Source of the DNA: Mesorhizobium sp.
Lineage (GTDB): Bacteria; Pseudomonadota; Alphaproteobacteria; Rhizobiales; Rhizobiaceae
Length of the DNA: 64,000 nt
Assembly (NCBI RefSeq): GCF_023954305.1
Contig: NZ_JAMLIG010000001.1
Span: 806,001 to 870,000 of the forward strand
Reading direction: 5' to 3'
Numbering within the stretch: the first letter of the stretch is position 1; the number at the start of each line of letters is the position of its first letter. The notes below the pieces were generated by a model. That model saw only the letters and a list, made by a program, of their open reading frames with translations. It had not been told where the DNA came from and did not search any database. Below, in pieces: positions 28,409 to 37,570 of the stretch. Made by a program: the position numbers and the translations under genes.

Positions 28409-29734
28409 TCAACGCCCCTGAACGGTTTGCGCACTCCAATCTCCTTCCGGCTTCGGCCCGCCAAAGGCCCAGTCGAGCAGTTCGACCGTGTGCACCACCG
28501 GCAGGTTCGTGCCGCCGCTGATCTGCGTCATGCAGCCGATATTGCCGGTGGCGACGACTGCCGCGCCCGTCGCCTCGATGTTCGCCACCTTGCGCGTGCG
28601 CAGCTTCCCGGCGATCTCCGGCTGGAGGATGTTGTAGGTGCCGGCCGAGCCGCAGCACAGGTGTCCCTCCTTCGGCTCGCGCACGACGAAGCCGGCGCGG
28701 GCGAGAAGCTCCTTCGGCTGGCGGGTGATCTTCTGGCCATGCTGCATGGAGCAGGCGGAATGGTAGGCGACCGCGACCCCCGGCTTCAGCGCCGGCTCCG
28801 GCAGGTCGATCGAAGCCAGGTATTCGGTGACGTCCTTGGCGAGTGCAGAGACCCGCGCGGCCTTGCCGGCATAGGCCGGATCGAGGCGCAGCATGAAGCC
28901 GTAGTCCTTGATCGTCGTGCCGCAACCCGACGCTGTGATGACGATCGCGTCGAGCCCGCCGCGCTCGAGTTCGCGGGTCCAGGCGTCGACGTTCTTGCGC
29001 GCCGCGGCGAGTGCGTCGTGCTCACGGCCCATGTGATGGACCAGCGCGCCGCAGCAGCCCTCGGCCTCCGGCACGACCACCTCGACGCCGAGCCGGTTGA
29101 GCAGGCGCACCGTCGCCTCGTTGATGGCGGGGTCGAGCACCGATTGGGCGCAGCCGGTGAGCAGCGCGACGCGGCCTCGCCTCGGGGTCGTCGCGGCGTG
29201 GGTGGCGGGCTTCGAGACGGAGGACGCGGCGGGCACCGCGCGCGGCGCCATGGCCAGCATCGCCGCGAGTGGCTTCAGCGCCTTCGCCCTGGCGAACAGC
29301 GGCGCGAAGGGCTGGCCGAGCGCGGCGAGCTTCAGCGCGGCGCGGAAGCGGGCCGGGTACGGCAACACCTGTGCCAGCACGGCGCGGATCGTCCGGTCGA
29401 TGAAAGGCCGGCGGTAGGTCTCGTGAATATGTGCCCGCGCGTGGTCGACCAGGTGCATGTAGTGCACGCCGGACGGGCAGGTCGTCATGCAGGCGAGGCA
29501 GGACAGACAGCGGTCGATATGGGTGACGATCTCCTCGTCGGCCGGGCGGCCATTCTCCAGCATGTCCTTGATCAAGTAAATCCGCCCGCGCGGGCTGTCG
29601 AGTTCGTTGCCGAGCGTCACATAGGTCGGGCAGGTCGCGGTACAGAAGCCGCAATGGACGCATTTGCGCAGGATCTTCTCCGCCTCCGCAACGTGCGGAT
29701 CGGCGAGCTGAGCGAGGGAGAAGGTGGTTTGCAT
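28409..29734 (-). CDS. glcF: Glycolate oxidase iron-sulfur subunit
   Basis: A 441-residue electron-transfer subunit of membrane-linked glycolate dehydrogenase, which oxidises glycolate to glyoxylate. Two ferredoxin motifs, CVHCGFCTATCP near residue 20 and CLSCLACMTTCP near 70, bind 4Fe-4S clusters. Two CCG domains follow (EGCCGALVHHMG and HLCCGSAGTYNI). The ATG at 29734 starts QTTFSLAQLADP, the family N-terminus. glcE lies upstream with a small membrane-protein gene in between. Confidence 0.95.
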   Translation of the reverse strand: MQTTFSLAQLADPHVAEAEKILRKCVHCGFCTATCPTYVTLGNELDSPRGRIYLIKDMLENGRPADEEIVTHIDRCLSCLACMTTCPSGVHYMHLVDHARAHIHETYRRPFIDRTIRAVLAQVLPYPARFRAALKLAALGQPFAPLFARAKALKPLAAMLAMAPRAVPAASSVSKPATHAATTPRRGRVALLTGCAQSVLDPAINEATVRLLNRLGVEVVVPEAEGCCGALVHHMGREHDALAAARKNVDAWTRELERGGLDAIVITASGCGTTIKDYGFMLRLDPAYAGKAARVSALAKDVTEYLASIDLPEPALKPGVAVAYHSACSMQHGQKITRQPKELLARAGFVVREPKEGHLCCGSAGTYNILQPEIAGKLRTRKVANIEATGAAVVATGNIGCMTQISGGTNLPVVHTVELLDWAFGGPKPEGDWSAQTVQGR

Positions 29735-29804
29735 TACGTGCCTAATCTCCCCGAATTCCGGAAACGGCAACGGGGCGTGGGCTGCGGCACGCCCCTCGCC
29801 ACGT

Positions 29805-30185
29805 TCAAATCAGCCAGCTTTCTGGGTTCTTCACCGCCTCTCCCCTGCGCGCCGCCTGCAGTCCTAGGATGCAGCGGACGATGATCCAGATGGCGATGGC
29901 GACGTAGAGCAGGACGCCGATCAGCAGAACCACCAGGATCGTCGCGACGAAGATATAGAGAATGCCGATCCAGAAGGTGCGGATCAGATAGGTGTAGTGC
30001 GTGTCGACCCAGCCGCCAGCCTTGCCGCGGTTGATATAAGCCATGATCAGGCCGACCAGCGGCAGGATCGGAATGAACATGCCGGCAATGTAGAGGAAGT
30101 AGACGACCTGGACGTTGGTCTTGCCGGGCTCCAGCCATTGGTCGGTCTGGCGCGGTTCAGCGGGCGGCGTGTTCATGTCGGTCAT
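29805..30185 (-). CDS. Small membrane protein (DUF4870-like) within the glc operon
   Basis: A 126-residue protein with three hydrophobic segments (VVYFLYIAGMFIPILPLVGL, then TFWIGILYIFVATILVVLLI and a third adjoining it). The pattern fits DUF4870-like proteins of unknown role. It sits between glcE and glcF on the same strand with 38- and 70-base gaps and a GAGGGGA box, so it is probably co-transcribed. Whether it serves glycolate dehydrogenase or is a chance insertion is not known. Confidence 0.75.
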   Translation of the reverse strand: MTDMNTPPAEPRQTDQWLEPGKTNVQVVYFLYIAGMFIPILPLVGLIMAYINRGKAGGWVDTHYTYLIRTFWIGILYIFVATILVVLLIGVLLYVAIAIWIIVRCILGLQAARRGEAVKNPESWLI

Positions 30186-30223
30186 GTCGTTCCCCTCGTT
30201 TCGCCCGATATCCTACCAGAAGT

Positions 30224-31438
30224 TCATGCGGTCGCCATGCGCCCGGGGTTGAGGATGCCCTTCGGGTCGAACTCGGATTTCACCCGCGCCGAGAGCCCGC
30301 CGAGCGCGCCGGGCTGCGGTTGGAAGACGGAGACGGCCGCGCGGGCCGAAACGGGCGCGCGGACGAGCGTGGCGTGGCCTCCGCCCCCTCGCCCGATGAT
30401 CGAGCGGACCGTTTCGGCCTCGGGGTCTCCTTCCATCCGCAGCCAGACGAGGCCACCCTGCCAGTCGTAGAAGGCGTCCACCGCCGTCTGCATGCGCAGC
30501 GCCGCGACCAGCTTCCAGCCTTGCGACGGCGCCATCGAGATGCGCCAGACCGGACGGTTCGTGCCGTCGGCAAAGGGCGCCACGTCGCGGACGTCGGCCC
30601 AGAGTGCGCGCGAGCGGTCCGCGTCGAACGTCTCGATATGGCCGCCGAAGAGATCGGACAGCATGGCGACGCGATAGGCGACCGACGGCCCGAAGCCTTC
30701 GACGCGCAGGAGCGTCGCCGGATCCGAGCCGAGCAAGCCGTTTTCGACACGCCCCGCGACCAATTCCGGCAGGTGGGCGGCGGCCGAGACTTCGGCGCTG
30801 GAGCCGAGCGCCGCGGCCATGGCGGCGGCAGCCTTCTCGTCATCGAGGCGGCGCAGCGCGACTGTGGTTTCGGTCTCGGCGCGCGGCAGGACCTTGAAGG
30901 TCAGGTCGGTGACGACGGCGAGCGTGCCCCAGGAACCTGCCATCGCCTTCGATAGATCGTAGCCGGTGACGTTCTTGACGACGCGGCCGCCGGACTTGAA
31001 AGCCTCGCCGCGGCCGGACACGCAATGGACGCCGAGGATGTGATCGCGCGCCGCCCCGGCCTTCAGTCGGCGGGGACCGCAGAGATTGGCGGCCAGTACG
31101 CCGCCGATCGTACCCGACTTGTCGCCCTGCCCCGATGGCTTCCCGTGCAGCTGCGCATAGTCCATCGGCTCGAAGGCAAGCTCCTGGCCGCGTTCGGCCA
31201 AAAGCGTTTCGATCTCGGCGAGCGGTGTGCCGGCGTGGGCCGAAAGCACAAGCTCCTCGGGCTCGTAGAGCGTCACGCCGGTCAGCCGCGACAGGTCGAG
31301 CGCGTGCTCCGTCTGCGCGGGGCGGCCGATGTCGCGCTTGGAGCCGTGACCGAGGATTTCAAGCGGCTGCTCCTCTGCTGCCGCCCAGCGGACGGCATCG
31401 AGAACCTCAGCGGCGGTGGTGGGTTGGAAGACAGCCAC
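30224..31438 (-). CDS. glcE: Glycolate oxidase FAD-binding subunit
   Basis: A 404-residue second FAD-domain subunit of glycolate dehydrogenase. It has the FAD-binding type 4 fold: ILGHGSKRDIGRP near the N-terminus, GKPSGQGDKSGTIGGVLAAN and RVVKNVTGYDLSKAMAGSWG. The C-terminal SARVKSEFDPKGILNPGRM matches the family ending. Translation starts at a GTG whose last base coincides with the first base of the complementary stop of glcD (one-base overlap), so the two are tightly coupled. Confidence 0.95.
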   Translation of the reverse strand: MAVFQPTTAAEVLDAVRWAAAEEQPLEILGHGSKRDIGRPAQTEHALDLSRLTGVTLYEPEELVLSAHAGTPLAEIETLLAERGQELAFEPMDYAQLHGKPSGQGDKSGTIGGVLAANLCGPRRLKAGAARDHILGVHCVSGRGEAFKSGGRVVKNVTGYDLSKAMAGSWGTLAVVTDLTFKVLPRAETETTVALRRLDDEKAAAAMAAALGSSAEVSAAAHLPELVAGRVENGLLGSDPATLLRVEGFGPSVAYRVAMLSDLFGGHIETFDADRSRALWADVRDVAPFADGTNRPVWRISMAPSQGWKLVAALRMQTAVDAFYDWQGGLVWLRMEGDPEAETVRSIIGRGGGGHATLVRAPVSARAAVSVFQPQPGALGGLSARVKSEFDPKGILNPGRMATA

Positions 31439-32934
31439 TAGAACCTCGGGATGTCCGGGAAGGCCAGCTGCCCCCTATGGACGTGCATGCGGCCGAGTTC
31501 GGCACAGCGGCGCAGCTGCGGGAAGACCTTGCCCGGATTCAGCAGGTGCTTCGGGTCGAAGGCGCATTTGACCCGCATCTGCTGATCGAGATCGGCCTCG
31601 TCGAACATTTCCGGCATCAGGTCGCGCTTCTCGACGCCGACGCCGTGCTCGCCGGTCAGCACGCCGCCGACCTGGACGCAGAGGCGCAGGATGTCGGAGC
31701 CGAAGCTTTCGGCCTTCTCCAACTCACCAGGGATATTGGCGTCGTAGAGGATGAGCGGGTGCAAGTTGCCGTCGCCGGCATGGAAGACGTTGGCGACGCC
31801 GAGACCGTAGCGTTCCGACATCTCGCGCATGCCGGCGAGAACGCGCGGCAATTCTTTCCGCGGGATGGTGCCGTCCATGCAATAATAATCCGGCGAGATG
31901 CGACCGACGGCCGGGAAGGCTGCCTTGCGGCCGGCCCAAAACGTCAGCCTTTCCGCCTCCGAGGTCGAAATACGGCAGGTGGTCGAGCCGTTTCTCGCTG
32001 CGATTGCCTCGACCTCGCCGATCAGGTGGTCGATCTCCGGCCCCGGTCCGTCCAGCTCGACGATTAGCAGCGCCTCGACATCGAGCGGATAGCCGGCATG
32101 GACAAAATCCTCGGCGGCCTGGATCGCGGGACGGTCCATCATCTCCATGCCACCGGGGATGATACCGGCGCCGATGATGTCGGCGACGCACTGGCCGCCC
32201 TGTTCCGAGGTCGGGAAGCCGATCAGCAGCGCCCGCGCCGCCTCCGGCTTCTTGAGGATGCGCACGGTCACCTCTGTAACCACTCCGAGCAAGCCTTCCG
32301 AGCCGGTCATGACGCCGAGCAGGTCGTAGCCTTCCGAATCGAGATGCTTGCCGCCGAGCCGGATCACCTCTCCGTCCATCATCACCATCTCGATGCCGAG
32401 TACGTTGTTGGCGGTGAGCCCGTATTTGAGGCAGTGCACGCCGCCGGAATTCTCCGCGACGTTGCCGCCGATCGAGCAGGCGATCTGCGAAGACGGGTCC
32501 GGAGCGTAGTAGAAGGCCTGATCCTGCACGGCCGTGGTGATGCCGAGATTGGTGACGCCCGGCTGGGCGACGACAACGCGGTTGGCATAGTCGATGTCGA
32601 GGATGCGGTTGAAGCGGCTCATGACCAGCAGCACCGCGTCTTCCAACGGCAGCGCCCCGCCCGATAGCGAGGTGCCGGAGCCGCGCGGCACGACGCGGAT
32701 GTTGCGGTCGCTACAATATTTGAGAATGCGAGAGACCTGCGCGACCGTTTCCGGCAGGACCACCACGAGGGGAAGCTGGCGATAGGCCGTCAGGCCGTCG
32801 GTCTCGAAGGCGCGCATGCCGGTCGGCTGGTCGACGACGCCTTCGCCCGGCACGATGATGCGCATGTCGGCGACGATCTCGTCGCGGCGGCGGAGAGTCT
32901 CGACATCTGGTGCGGGCATCACGAGGCCGGACAA
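31438..32934 (-). CDS. glcD: Glycolate oxidase catalytic subunit
   Basis: The flavin-containing subunit that oxidises glycolate (and D-lactate in some members). PP-loop residues are seen in VVPRGSGTSLSGGALP, the FAD fold in ACSIGGNVAENSGGVHCLKYG, and the C-terminal active-site region in NVFHAGDGNLHP and TGEHGVGVEKRDLM. The start is assigned to a TTG at 32934 because GGGAGGA lies seven bases upstream and it yields MSGLVMPAPD, as in homologues. A GTG at 32958 has no such box. It heads glcD-glcE-DUF-glcF; a candidate operator is directly upstream. Confidence 0.95.
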   Translation of the reverse strand: MSGLVMPAPDVETLRRRDEIVADMRIIVPGEGVVDQPTGMRAFETDGLTAYRQLPLVVVLPETVAQVSRILKYCSDRNIRVVPRGSGTSLSGGALPLEDAVLLVMSRFNRILDIDYANRVVVAQPGVTNLGITTAVQDQAFYYAPDPSSQIACSIGGNVAENSGGVHCLKYGLTANNVLGIEMVMMDGEVIRLGGKHLDSEGYDLLGVMTGSEGLLGVVTEVTVRILKKPEAARALLIGFPTSEQGGQCVADIIGAGIIPGGMEMMDRPAIQAAEDFVHAGYPLDVEALLIVELDGPGPEIDHLIGEVEAIAARNGSTTCRISTSEAERLTFWAGRKAAFPAVGRISPDYYCMDGTIPRKELPRVLAGMREMSERYGLGVANVFHAGDGNLHPLILYDANIPGELEKAESFGSDILRLCVQVGGVLTGEHGVGVEKRDLMPEMFDEADLDQQMRVKCAFDPKHLLNPGKVFPQLRRCAELGRMHVHRGQLAFPDIPRF

Positions 32935-32949
32935 CGCGCTTCCTCCCAA

Positions 32950-32972
32950 ACTGGTCACAAGTCTTTACCAGT
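32950..32972 (-). promoter_or_regulatory. Candidate GntR/FadR-type operator before glcD
   Basis: ACTGGT (32950-32955) and ACCAGT (32967-32972) form perfect six-base inverted arms with an 11-base spacer. The nine-base word AACTGGTCA at 32949-32957 occurs again, inverted, upstream of the FadR-type regulator gene at 34.5 kb. TGGT/ACCA half-sites are typical of this regulator family. Confidence 0.5.
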
Positions 32973-32999
32973 CAGCCGATCGGTTGGCAAATGGCTGCG

Positions 33000-34304
33000 T
33001 CAGCGCCGCTCGTCCGCATGGGTGCGGCGGATCCGCCGCACGAACATCCAGATCGCCGCCACCACAAAGGGCACCGACACGGCTGTGACGAGTTCGGGCT
33101 TCAACGCGGCGCCGGCGATCGTGGCACCCTTGGCGAGATAGCCGACGAGGCCGACGACATAGTAGGACACGGCTGCCACCGACAGGCCTTCCACCGTCTG
33201 CTGCAGGCGCAGTTGCAGCCGCGCCCGGTCGTTCATCGATCGGAGCAGGTCGCGGTTCTGCTTCTCGACCTCGACATCCACCCATGTACGCAGCAGCGTG
33301 GTGGCGCGGGTCAGCTTGCGCGACAGGTTGGCCTGGCGCTCCTCCACCGACCGGCAGGTGCGCATCGCCGGCGCCACGCGCCGCTGCAGGAAGGCGGCGA
33401 GCGTGTCGTGGCCGGGCACCGGCTCTTCTGCGAGCGCCGCCAGACGCTCCTCGACGATCCCGTCATAGGCGCGGCTGGCGCCGAAGCGGTAGAGGCTCGC
33501 CGCCGCGTCGGCCTCCAGTTCGGCCGCGAGTTCGGTCAGTTCGGCCAACAGCTTCTGATCGTCGCGGTTTTCGGACAACCGCATCTGTGTGGTCAGTTGC
33601 GCCAGCCGGTCCTCGATCCGCCGCAACCGCGCCGACAGCGACTGCGCCATCGGCAGGCCGAGCAAGGCGAGCGTGCGATAGGTCTCTATCTCGAGCAGAC
33701 GCTGTGCAAGCGCGCCGCGGCGGGACGCGGAGAGACCGCGGTCGAGCACCAGGATGCGTGTCAGGCCGTCGCGATCCTGGCGAAAATCGGTTGCAACTGC
33801 CGCCATACCGTCTTCGACGCTGGAATGGCAGAGGCTTTCGGGATCGAATTCGCCGACGAGTCCCTCGTTTTCGGCCGTCCACGGGCGCATTTCGAGCCTG
33901 ATGCCCGAAATGACCGTTCCGGGGGCGCTGAAGCCGTTGCCGAAAGGATTTTCCGCCGCACCGGCACCGTCGAGCGGCCCCTCCCAGAGATAGGTCGAGA
34001 ACTCGGTGTGCCGTTCCCAGCGCAGGGTGCCCTTGCCCCATTTCACGACATGATGGCGAGCCTGCCGGTCGGGCGCGGCGACGCCATGGGCGCGCGACAA
34101 CTCCGCCAGCACGGCATGGTCTACTCCGGATCCGCCCTCGGTCATGAACGAGAGCTGGATCAGGACGCGCGGCGCCTCGATCAGCGGATGCGGCCGCGAA
34201 TGGACCTCGCCGATGGCACCGTTGCGGCCGTGATGGACGGGGAAACCCATGACAGTCCCGGCCAGCGACAGGGCAGGATCGACTTCGGAAGGTCTTGTCG
34301 TCAC
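33000..34304 (-). CDS. DUF3422-family membrane protein
   Basis: A 434-residue protein with a soluble N-terminal domain (GRNGAIGEVHSRPHPLIEAP, typical of DUF3422), a long helical middle with coiled-coil-like stretches (LRRIEDRLAQLTTQMRLSEN) and two C-terminal membrane helices. It is therefore anchored in the inner membrane. The function is unknown. A GTG at 34304 with GGGGGAGA in front is the start. It is divergent from the FadR-type regulator and upstream of glcD on the same strand, with 65 bases between. Confidence 0.88.
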   Translation of the reverse strand: MTTRPSEVDPALSLAGTVMGFPVHHGRNGAIGEVHSRPHPLIEAPRVLIQLSFMTEGGSGVDHAVLAELSRAHGVAAPDRQARHHVVKWGKGTLRWERHTEFSTYLWEGPLDGAGAAENPFGNGFSAPGTVISGIRLEMRPWTAENEGLVGEFDPESLCHSSVEDGMAAVATDFRQDRDGLTRILVLDRGLSASRRGALAQRLLEIETYRTLALLGLPMAQSLSARLRRIEDRLAQLTTQMRLSENRDDQKLLAELTELAAELEADAAASLYRFGASRAYDGIVEERLAALAEEPVPGHDTLAAFLQRRVAPAMRTCRSVEERQANLSRKLTRATTLLRTWVDVEVEKQNRDLLRSMNDRARLQLRLQQTVEGLSVAAVSYYVVGLVGYLAKGATIAGAALKPELVTAVSVPFVVAAIWMFVRRIRRTHADERR

Positions 34305-34488
34305 CGGCGCTCTCCCCCTGCGGACGCCTCGCTTATCACCCTACGGGAGGAGTTCTCCCATGCGGAACGTTGTCGCGCCATCCAATGACGTCGAAGCGAC
34401 TCCTCGCCGATATCGGCCACGCCCAGCCCGCCTCCGGAAGTGTGGATCGGCTCGACCTGGGCAGTAAGGACAATGCGGATAAATAAAT

Positions 34489-34504
34489 TGACCAGTTGAG
34501 GTCA
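34489..34504 (+). promoter_or_regulatory. Candidate autoregulatory operator before the FadR-type gene
   Basis: TGACC at 34489-34493 and GGTCA at 34500-34504 are perfect inverted arms around six bases. The left arm is part of TGACCAGTT, the inverse of the AACTGGTCA word found at the glcD operator. A TAAATAAATT stretch just upstream is AT-rich and could serve as a -10 element. Confidence 0.5.
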
Positions 34505-34540
34505 CGGCCCTTATGTTGGCCCAAACAGGAACCCCGCGGG

Positions 34541-35359
34541 TTGGGCGACGTCTTTTCCAGGATCGAGCATTCGCGCACGGCCGACGAGGTGGTGCAGCAG
34601 ATCGAGGGGCTGATCCTCGAAGGCGTGCTGCGCGTCGGCGACCGGCTGCCGGGCGAGCGCGACCTGGCGCTCGACTTCGAGGTTTCGCGCCCGATCCTGC
34701 GCGATGCGCTGAAGACGCTGGAAACGCGGGGATTGCTGGTAACACGCCCCGGCGGCGGCACCCACGTCGCGGACGTGATCGGCCAGGTGTTTTCGCCGCC
34801 GCTGATGGACCTGATCGCAGGGCACGACAAGGCGGCGGCCGACTATCTGGAATACCGCCGCGAAATCGAAGGCATAGCCGCCGAATATGCGGCGCGGCGC
34901 GCGACCAAGGACGACCTTGCGCTGCTCGAGCGGATCATGGCACGGATGGAGGCGGCGCACGAAGATGCGGAGGTCGCGGAAGAAGCGGCGGTCGACGTTG
35001 AGTTCCACGCCACGATCGGCGAATGCGCGCACAACATCATCCTGCTGCATACGCTGCGCTCTTGCTACCGGCTGCTCTCGGACGGGGTGATGCGTCACCG
35101 CCTGCTCGCCTTCGAACTGCCCGGCGTCCGCGATAAACTCTTGGCGCAGCATCGCGCCATCCACGCGGCGATCGTCGCGCGCGATCCGGCGCAAGCGCGG
35201 CGCGAGGCGATGGACCACATCACCTATGTCGAGCGATCCATGCTGGAAGCCGGGCGGACGGGCGATTGGCGCCGCGTATCGCGCCTGAGGCTCAGGCAGC
35301 GACTGGACGAACGGCGTCGCAGCGGTTCAGATAAGATATCAGCCAGGGAACCATCGTGA
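34541..35359 (+). CDS. FadR-subfamily GntR transcriptional regulator
   Basis: A 272-residue repressor or activator. A winged helix at about residues 10-80 contains QQIEGLILEGVLRVGDRLPG and VSRPILRDALKTLETRGLLV. A helical FCD ligand-binding domain follows, with VEFHATIGECAHNII and HRAIHAAIVARDPAQAR supplying likely metal-binding His residues. The TTG at 34541 gives the family N-terminus GDVFSRIEHSRTADE; another in-frame TTG lies at 34496, inside the putative operator. The stop overlaps the GTG of lutA (GTGA), so regulator and lut genes form one transcript. Lactate or glycolate as effector is inferred. Confidence 0.88.
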   Translation: MGDVFSRIEHSRTADEVVQQIEGLILEGVLRVGDRLPGERDLALDFEVSRPILRDALKTLETRGLLVTRPGGGTHVADVIGQVFSPPLMDLIAGHDKAAADYLEYRREIEGIAAEYAARRATKDDLALLERIMARMEAAHEDAEVAEEAAVDVEFHATIGECAHNIILLHTLRSCYRLLSDGVMRHRLLAFELPGVRDKLLAQHRAIHAAIVARDPAQARREAMDHITYVERSMLEAGRTGDWRRVSRLRLRQRLDERRRSGSDKISAREPS

Positions 35360-36129
35360 CTCAGCAAACAGTGACAAAGCCCCGCGTCGGCCTGTTCGTG
35401 ACGTGCCTCGTCGACCTGTTCCGTCCGGTGGTCGGTTTCGCCGCGGTGAAGCTGATCGAGGATGCCGGGTGCGCGGTCGAGATCCCGATGGCCCAGACGT
35501 GCTGCGGCCAGCCGGCCTACAATTCCGGCGACCGCAAGGACACTCGCGCGATCGCGCAGAACACGATCGAGGCGTTCGAGGCGTTCGACTATATCGTTGC
35601 GCCGTCGGGCTCCTGCGCCGGCATGCTGAAGAAGCACTATCCGGGCCTGTTCAAGGGCGACCCGGTATGGGAGCCGCGAGTCGCCGCGTTCTCGGCCAAG
35701 GTGCATGAGCTGGTGTCGTTTCTGACCGATGTGCGCGGCGTGACCGACATCGGCGCCCGGCTGGACGGCACCGTCACCTACCACGATTCCTGCTCGGGCC
35801 TGCGCGAGCTCGGCATCCGCGCCCAGCCACGCACCCTGCTCGGCCAGGTCGACGGGCTGACGCTCAGGGAACTGCCGGATTCCGACGTCTGCTGCGGCTT
35901 CGGCGGCACATTCTGCGTCAAATATTCCGACATCTCGAACGCGATCGTCACCGAGAAAACCAGGAAGATCGAGACGTCGGGCGCCGACCTGCTGCTCGCC
36001 GGCGACCTCGGCTGTCTGATGAATATGGCGGGCAAGCTGAAGCGGCAGGGGTCGAGCGTCGAGACGCGGCATGTGGCCGAGGTGCTGGCAGGGATGACCG
36101 ACCAGCCGCCGATCGGCGGGAGAGGCTGA
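35356..36129 (+). CDS. lutA: L-lactate utilisation protein LutA (Fe-S, CCG domains)
   Basis: A 257-residue protein with two CCG (cysteine-rich) domains: AQTCCGQPAYNSGD with GSCAGMLKKHYP, and HDSCSGLRELG with DVCCGFGGTFCVKYS. These bind an iron-sulfur cluster or flavin-related cofactor in LutA/LldE and GlcF relatives. With LutB and LutC it forms the flavin-independent L-lactate oxidation complex that yields pyruvate. It starts at a GTG overlapping the regulator stop, with AGGGA in front, and lutB follows after four bases. Confidence 0.95.
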   Translation: MTQQTVTKPRVGLFVTCLVDLFRPVVGFAAVKLIEDAGCAVEIPMAQTCCGQPAYNSGDRKDTRAIAQNTIEAFEAFDYIVAPSGSCAGMLKKHYPGLFKGDPVWEPRVAAFSAKVHELVSFLTDVRGVTDIGARLDGTVTYHDSCSGLRELGIRAQPRTLLGQVDGLTLRELPDSDVCCGFGGTFCVKYSDISNAIVTEKTRKIETSGADLLLAGDLGCLMNMAGKLKRQGSSVETRHVAEVLAGMTDQPPIGGRG

Positions 36130-36133
36130 GCGG

Positions 36134-37570
36134 ATGCAGATCACCTCCCCCACCTTCAAGGCCAATTCGCGCGCCGCCCTCGCCAACGCACAACTGCAGA
36201 AGGCGCTGGGCAATGTCCGCTCCGGCTTCATCGACAAGCGGCTGAAGGCGGTCGCCGGCCTGCCGGAGTTCGAGCGGCTGCGCGACAGCGCCAGGGCGAT
36301 CAAGGACCATGCGCTGGCGCATCTCGACCTCTATCTTGAAGCCTACGAGGCAAAGGTGATGGAAGCCGGCGGCAAGGTCCACTGGTGTCAGAGCGCGGAA
36401 GATGCGCGCCAGACGATCCTCGACATCTGCCGCAGCGTCGACGCCCGCGTCGTGACCAAGGGCAAATCGATGATCACCGAGGAGATCGCGCTCAACGATT
36501 TCTTCGAGAAGAACGGCATCGCTCCGGTGGAGACCGACCTCGGCGAATACATCATCCAGCTGCGCGGCGAGCATCCGAGCCATATCATTGCGCCGGCCGT
36601 GCACCTCAACAGGGACCAGGTGGAGGAGGATTTCCGCCGGGCGCACGACCATCTGGCGCCGGGCCGCGACCTGACCGAGCCGGAGGCACTGTTGAACGAG
36701 GCACGGCGCGTGCTGCGCTCGCGCTATTTCGAAGCCGATGTCGGCATCACAGGCGCGAATTTCCTCGTGGCCGAGACCGGTTCCTCGATCATCGTCACCA
36801 ATGAGGGCAATGGCGACCTGACGCAGATCCTGCCCAAGATCCATATCGTCGTCGCCTCGATCGAAAAGATCGTGCCGACGCTGGACGACGCGGCGCAGAT
36901 CCTGCGCCTGCTGGCGCGTTCCGCGACCGGACAGGACATGAGCGTCTACACCACGGTGTCGACCGGTCCGCGCCGGCCGGGCGACCCGGACGGTCCGGAG
37001 GAATACCACGTCGTCCTGCTCGACAACGGCCGCTCGGCGATGCTGGGCACCGAGTTCCAGGACATGCTGCGCTGCATCCGCTGCGGTGCCTGCATGAACC
37101 ACTGCCCAGTCTATCACGCGGTCGGCGGACACGCCTATGGATGGGTCTATCCCGGGCCGATGGGCGCGGTGCTGACGCCGTCGCTGATCGGTGTCGACCA
37201 GGGCGGCCACCTGCCCAACGCATCCACCTTCTGCGGCCGCTGCGAGAGCGTATGCCCGATGAAGATCCCGCTGCCGAAGATGATGCGCCACTGGCGCGAG
37301 CGCGAGTTCGAACGCGGCCTGAACCCGGCGGCCGCGCGCTACGGGCTGAAAGCGTGGGCATTCTTTGCCAGGCGGCCGAGGCTCTATCGCTTCGCCGCTG
37401 CGCTGGGGATACCGGCGGTGACGATGTTCTCGTTCGGCAAGGGACGGTTTTCGTGGCTGCCCTTCGCCGGAGGCTGGACGAGGCATCGGGAACTGCCGGC
37501 GCCCGAGGGACGAACGTTCATGCAACAATTGCGCGAGCGCGACGCGGTGACGAAGCAGGCGGCACGATGA
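36134..37570 (+). CDS. lutB: L-lactate utilisation iron-sulfur protein LutB
   Basis: A 478-residue subunit. The N-terminal LUD domain includes ARVVTKGKSMITEEIALNDF and GANFLVAETGSSIIVTNEGN. Two ferredoxin motifs, CIRCGACMNHCP near residue 315 and CGRCESVCP near 367, bind 4Fe-4S clusters. It is the electron-transfer core of the lactate oxidation complex. The ATG has GAGAGG in front. Its stop overlaps the ATG of lutC (ATGA). Confidence 0.96.
   Translation: MQITSPTFKANSRAALANAQLQKALGNVRSGFIDKRLKAVAGLPEFERLRDSARAIKDHALAHLDLYLEAYEAKVMEAGGKVHWCQSAEDARQTILDICRSVDARVVTKGKSMITEEIALNDFFEKNGIAPVETDLGEYIIQLRGEHPSHIIAPAVHLNRDQVEEDFRRAHDHLAPGRDLTEPEALLNEARRVLRSRYFEADVGITGANFLVAETGSSIIVTNEGNGDLTQILPKIHIVVASIEKIVPTLDDAAQILRLLARSATGQDMSVYTTVSTGPRRPGDPDGPEEYHVVLLDNGRSAMLGTEFQDMLRCIRCGACMNHCPVYHAVGGHAYGWVYPGPMGAVLTPSLIGVDQGGHLPNASTFCGRCESVCPMKIPLPKMMRHWREREFERGLNPAAARYGLKAWAFFARRPRLYRFAAALGIPAVTMFSFGKGRFSWLPFAGGWTRHRELPAPEGRTFMQQLRERDAVTKQAAR

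Noticed and set aside
28403..29884. 493-residue plus-strand frame over glcF
   Set aside because: It runs antisense through an intact iron-sulfur subunit and has no recognisable domains.
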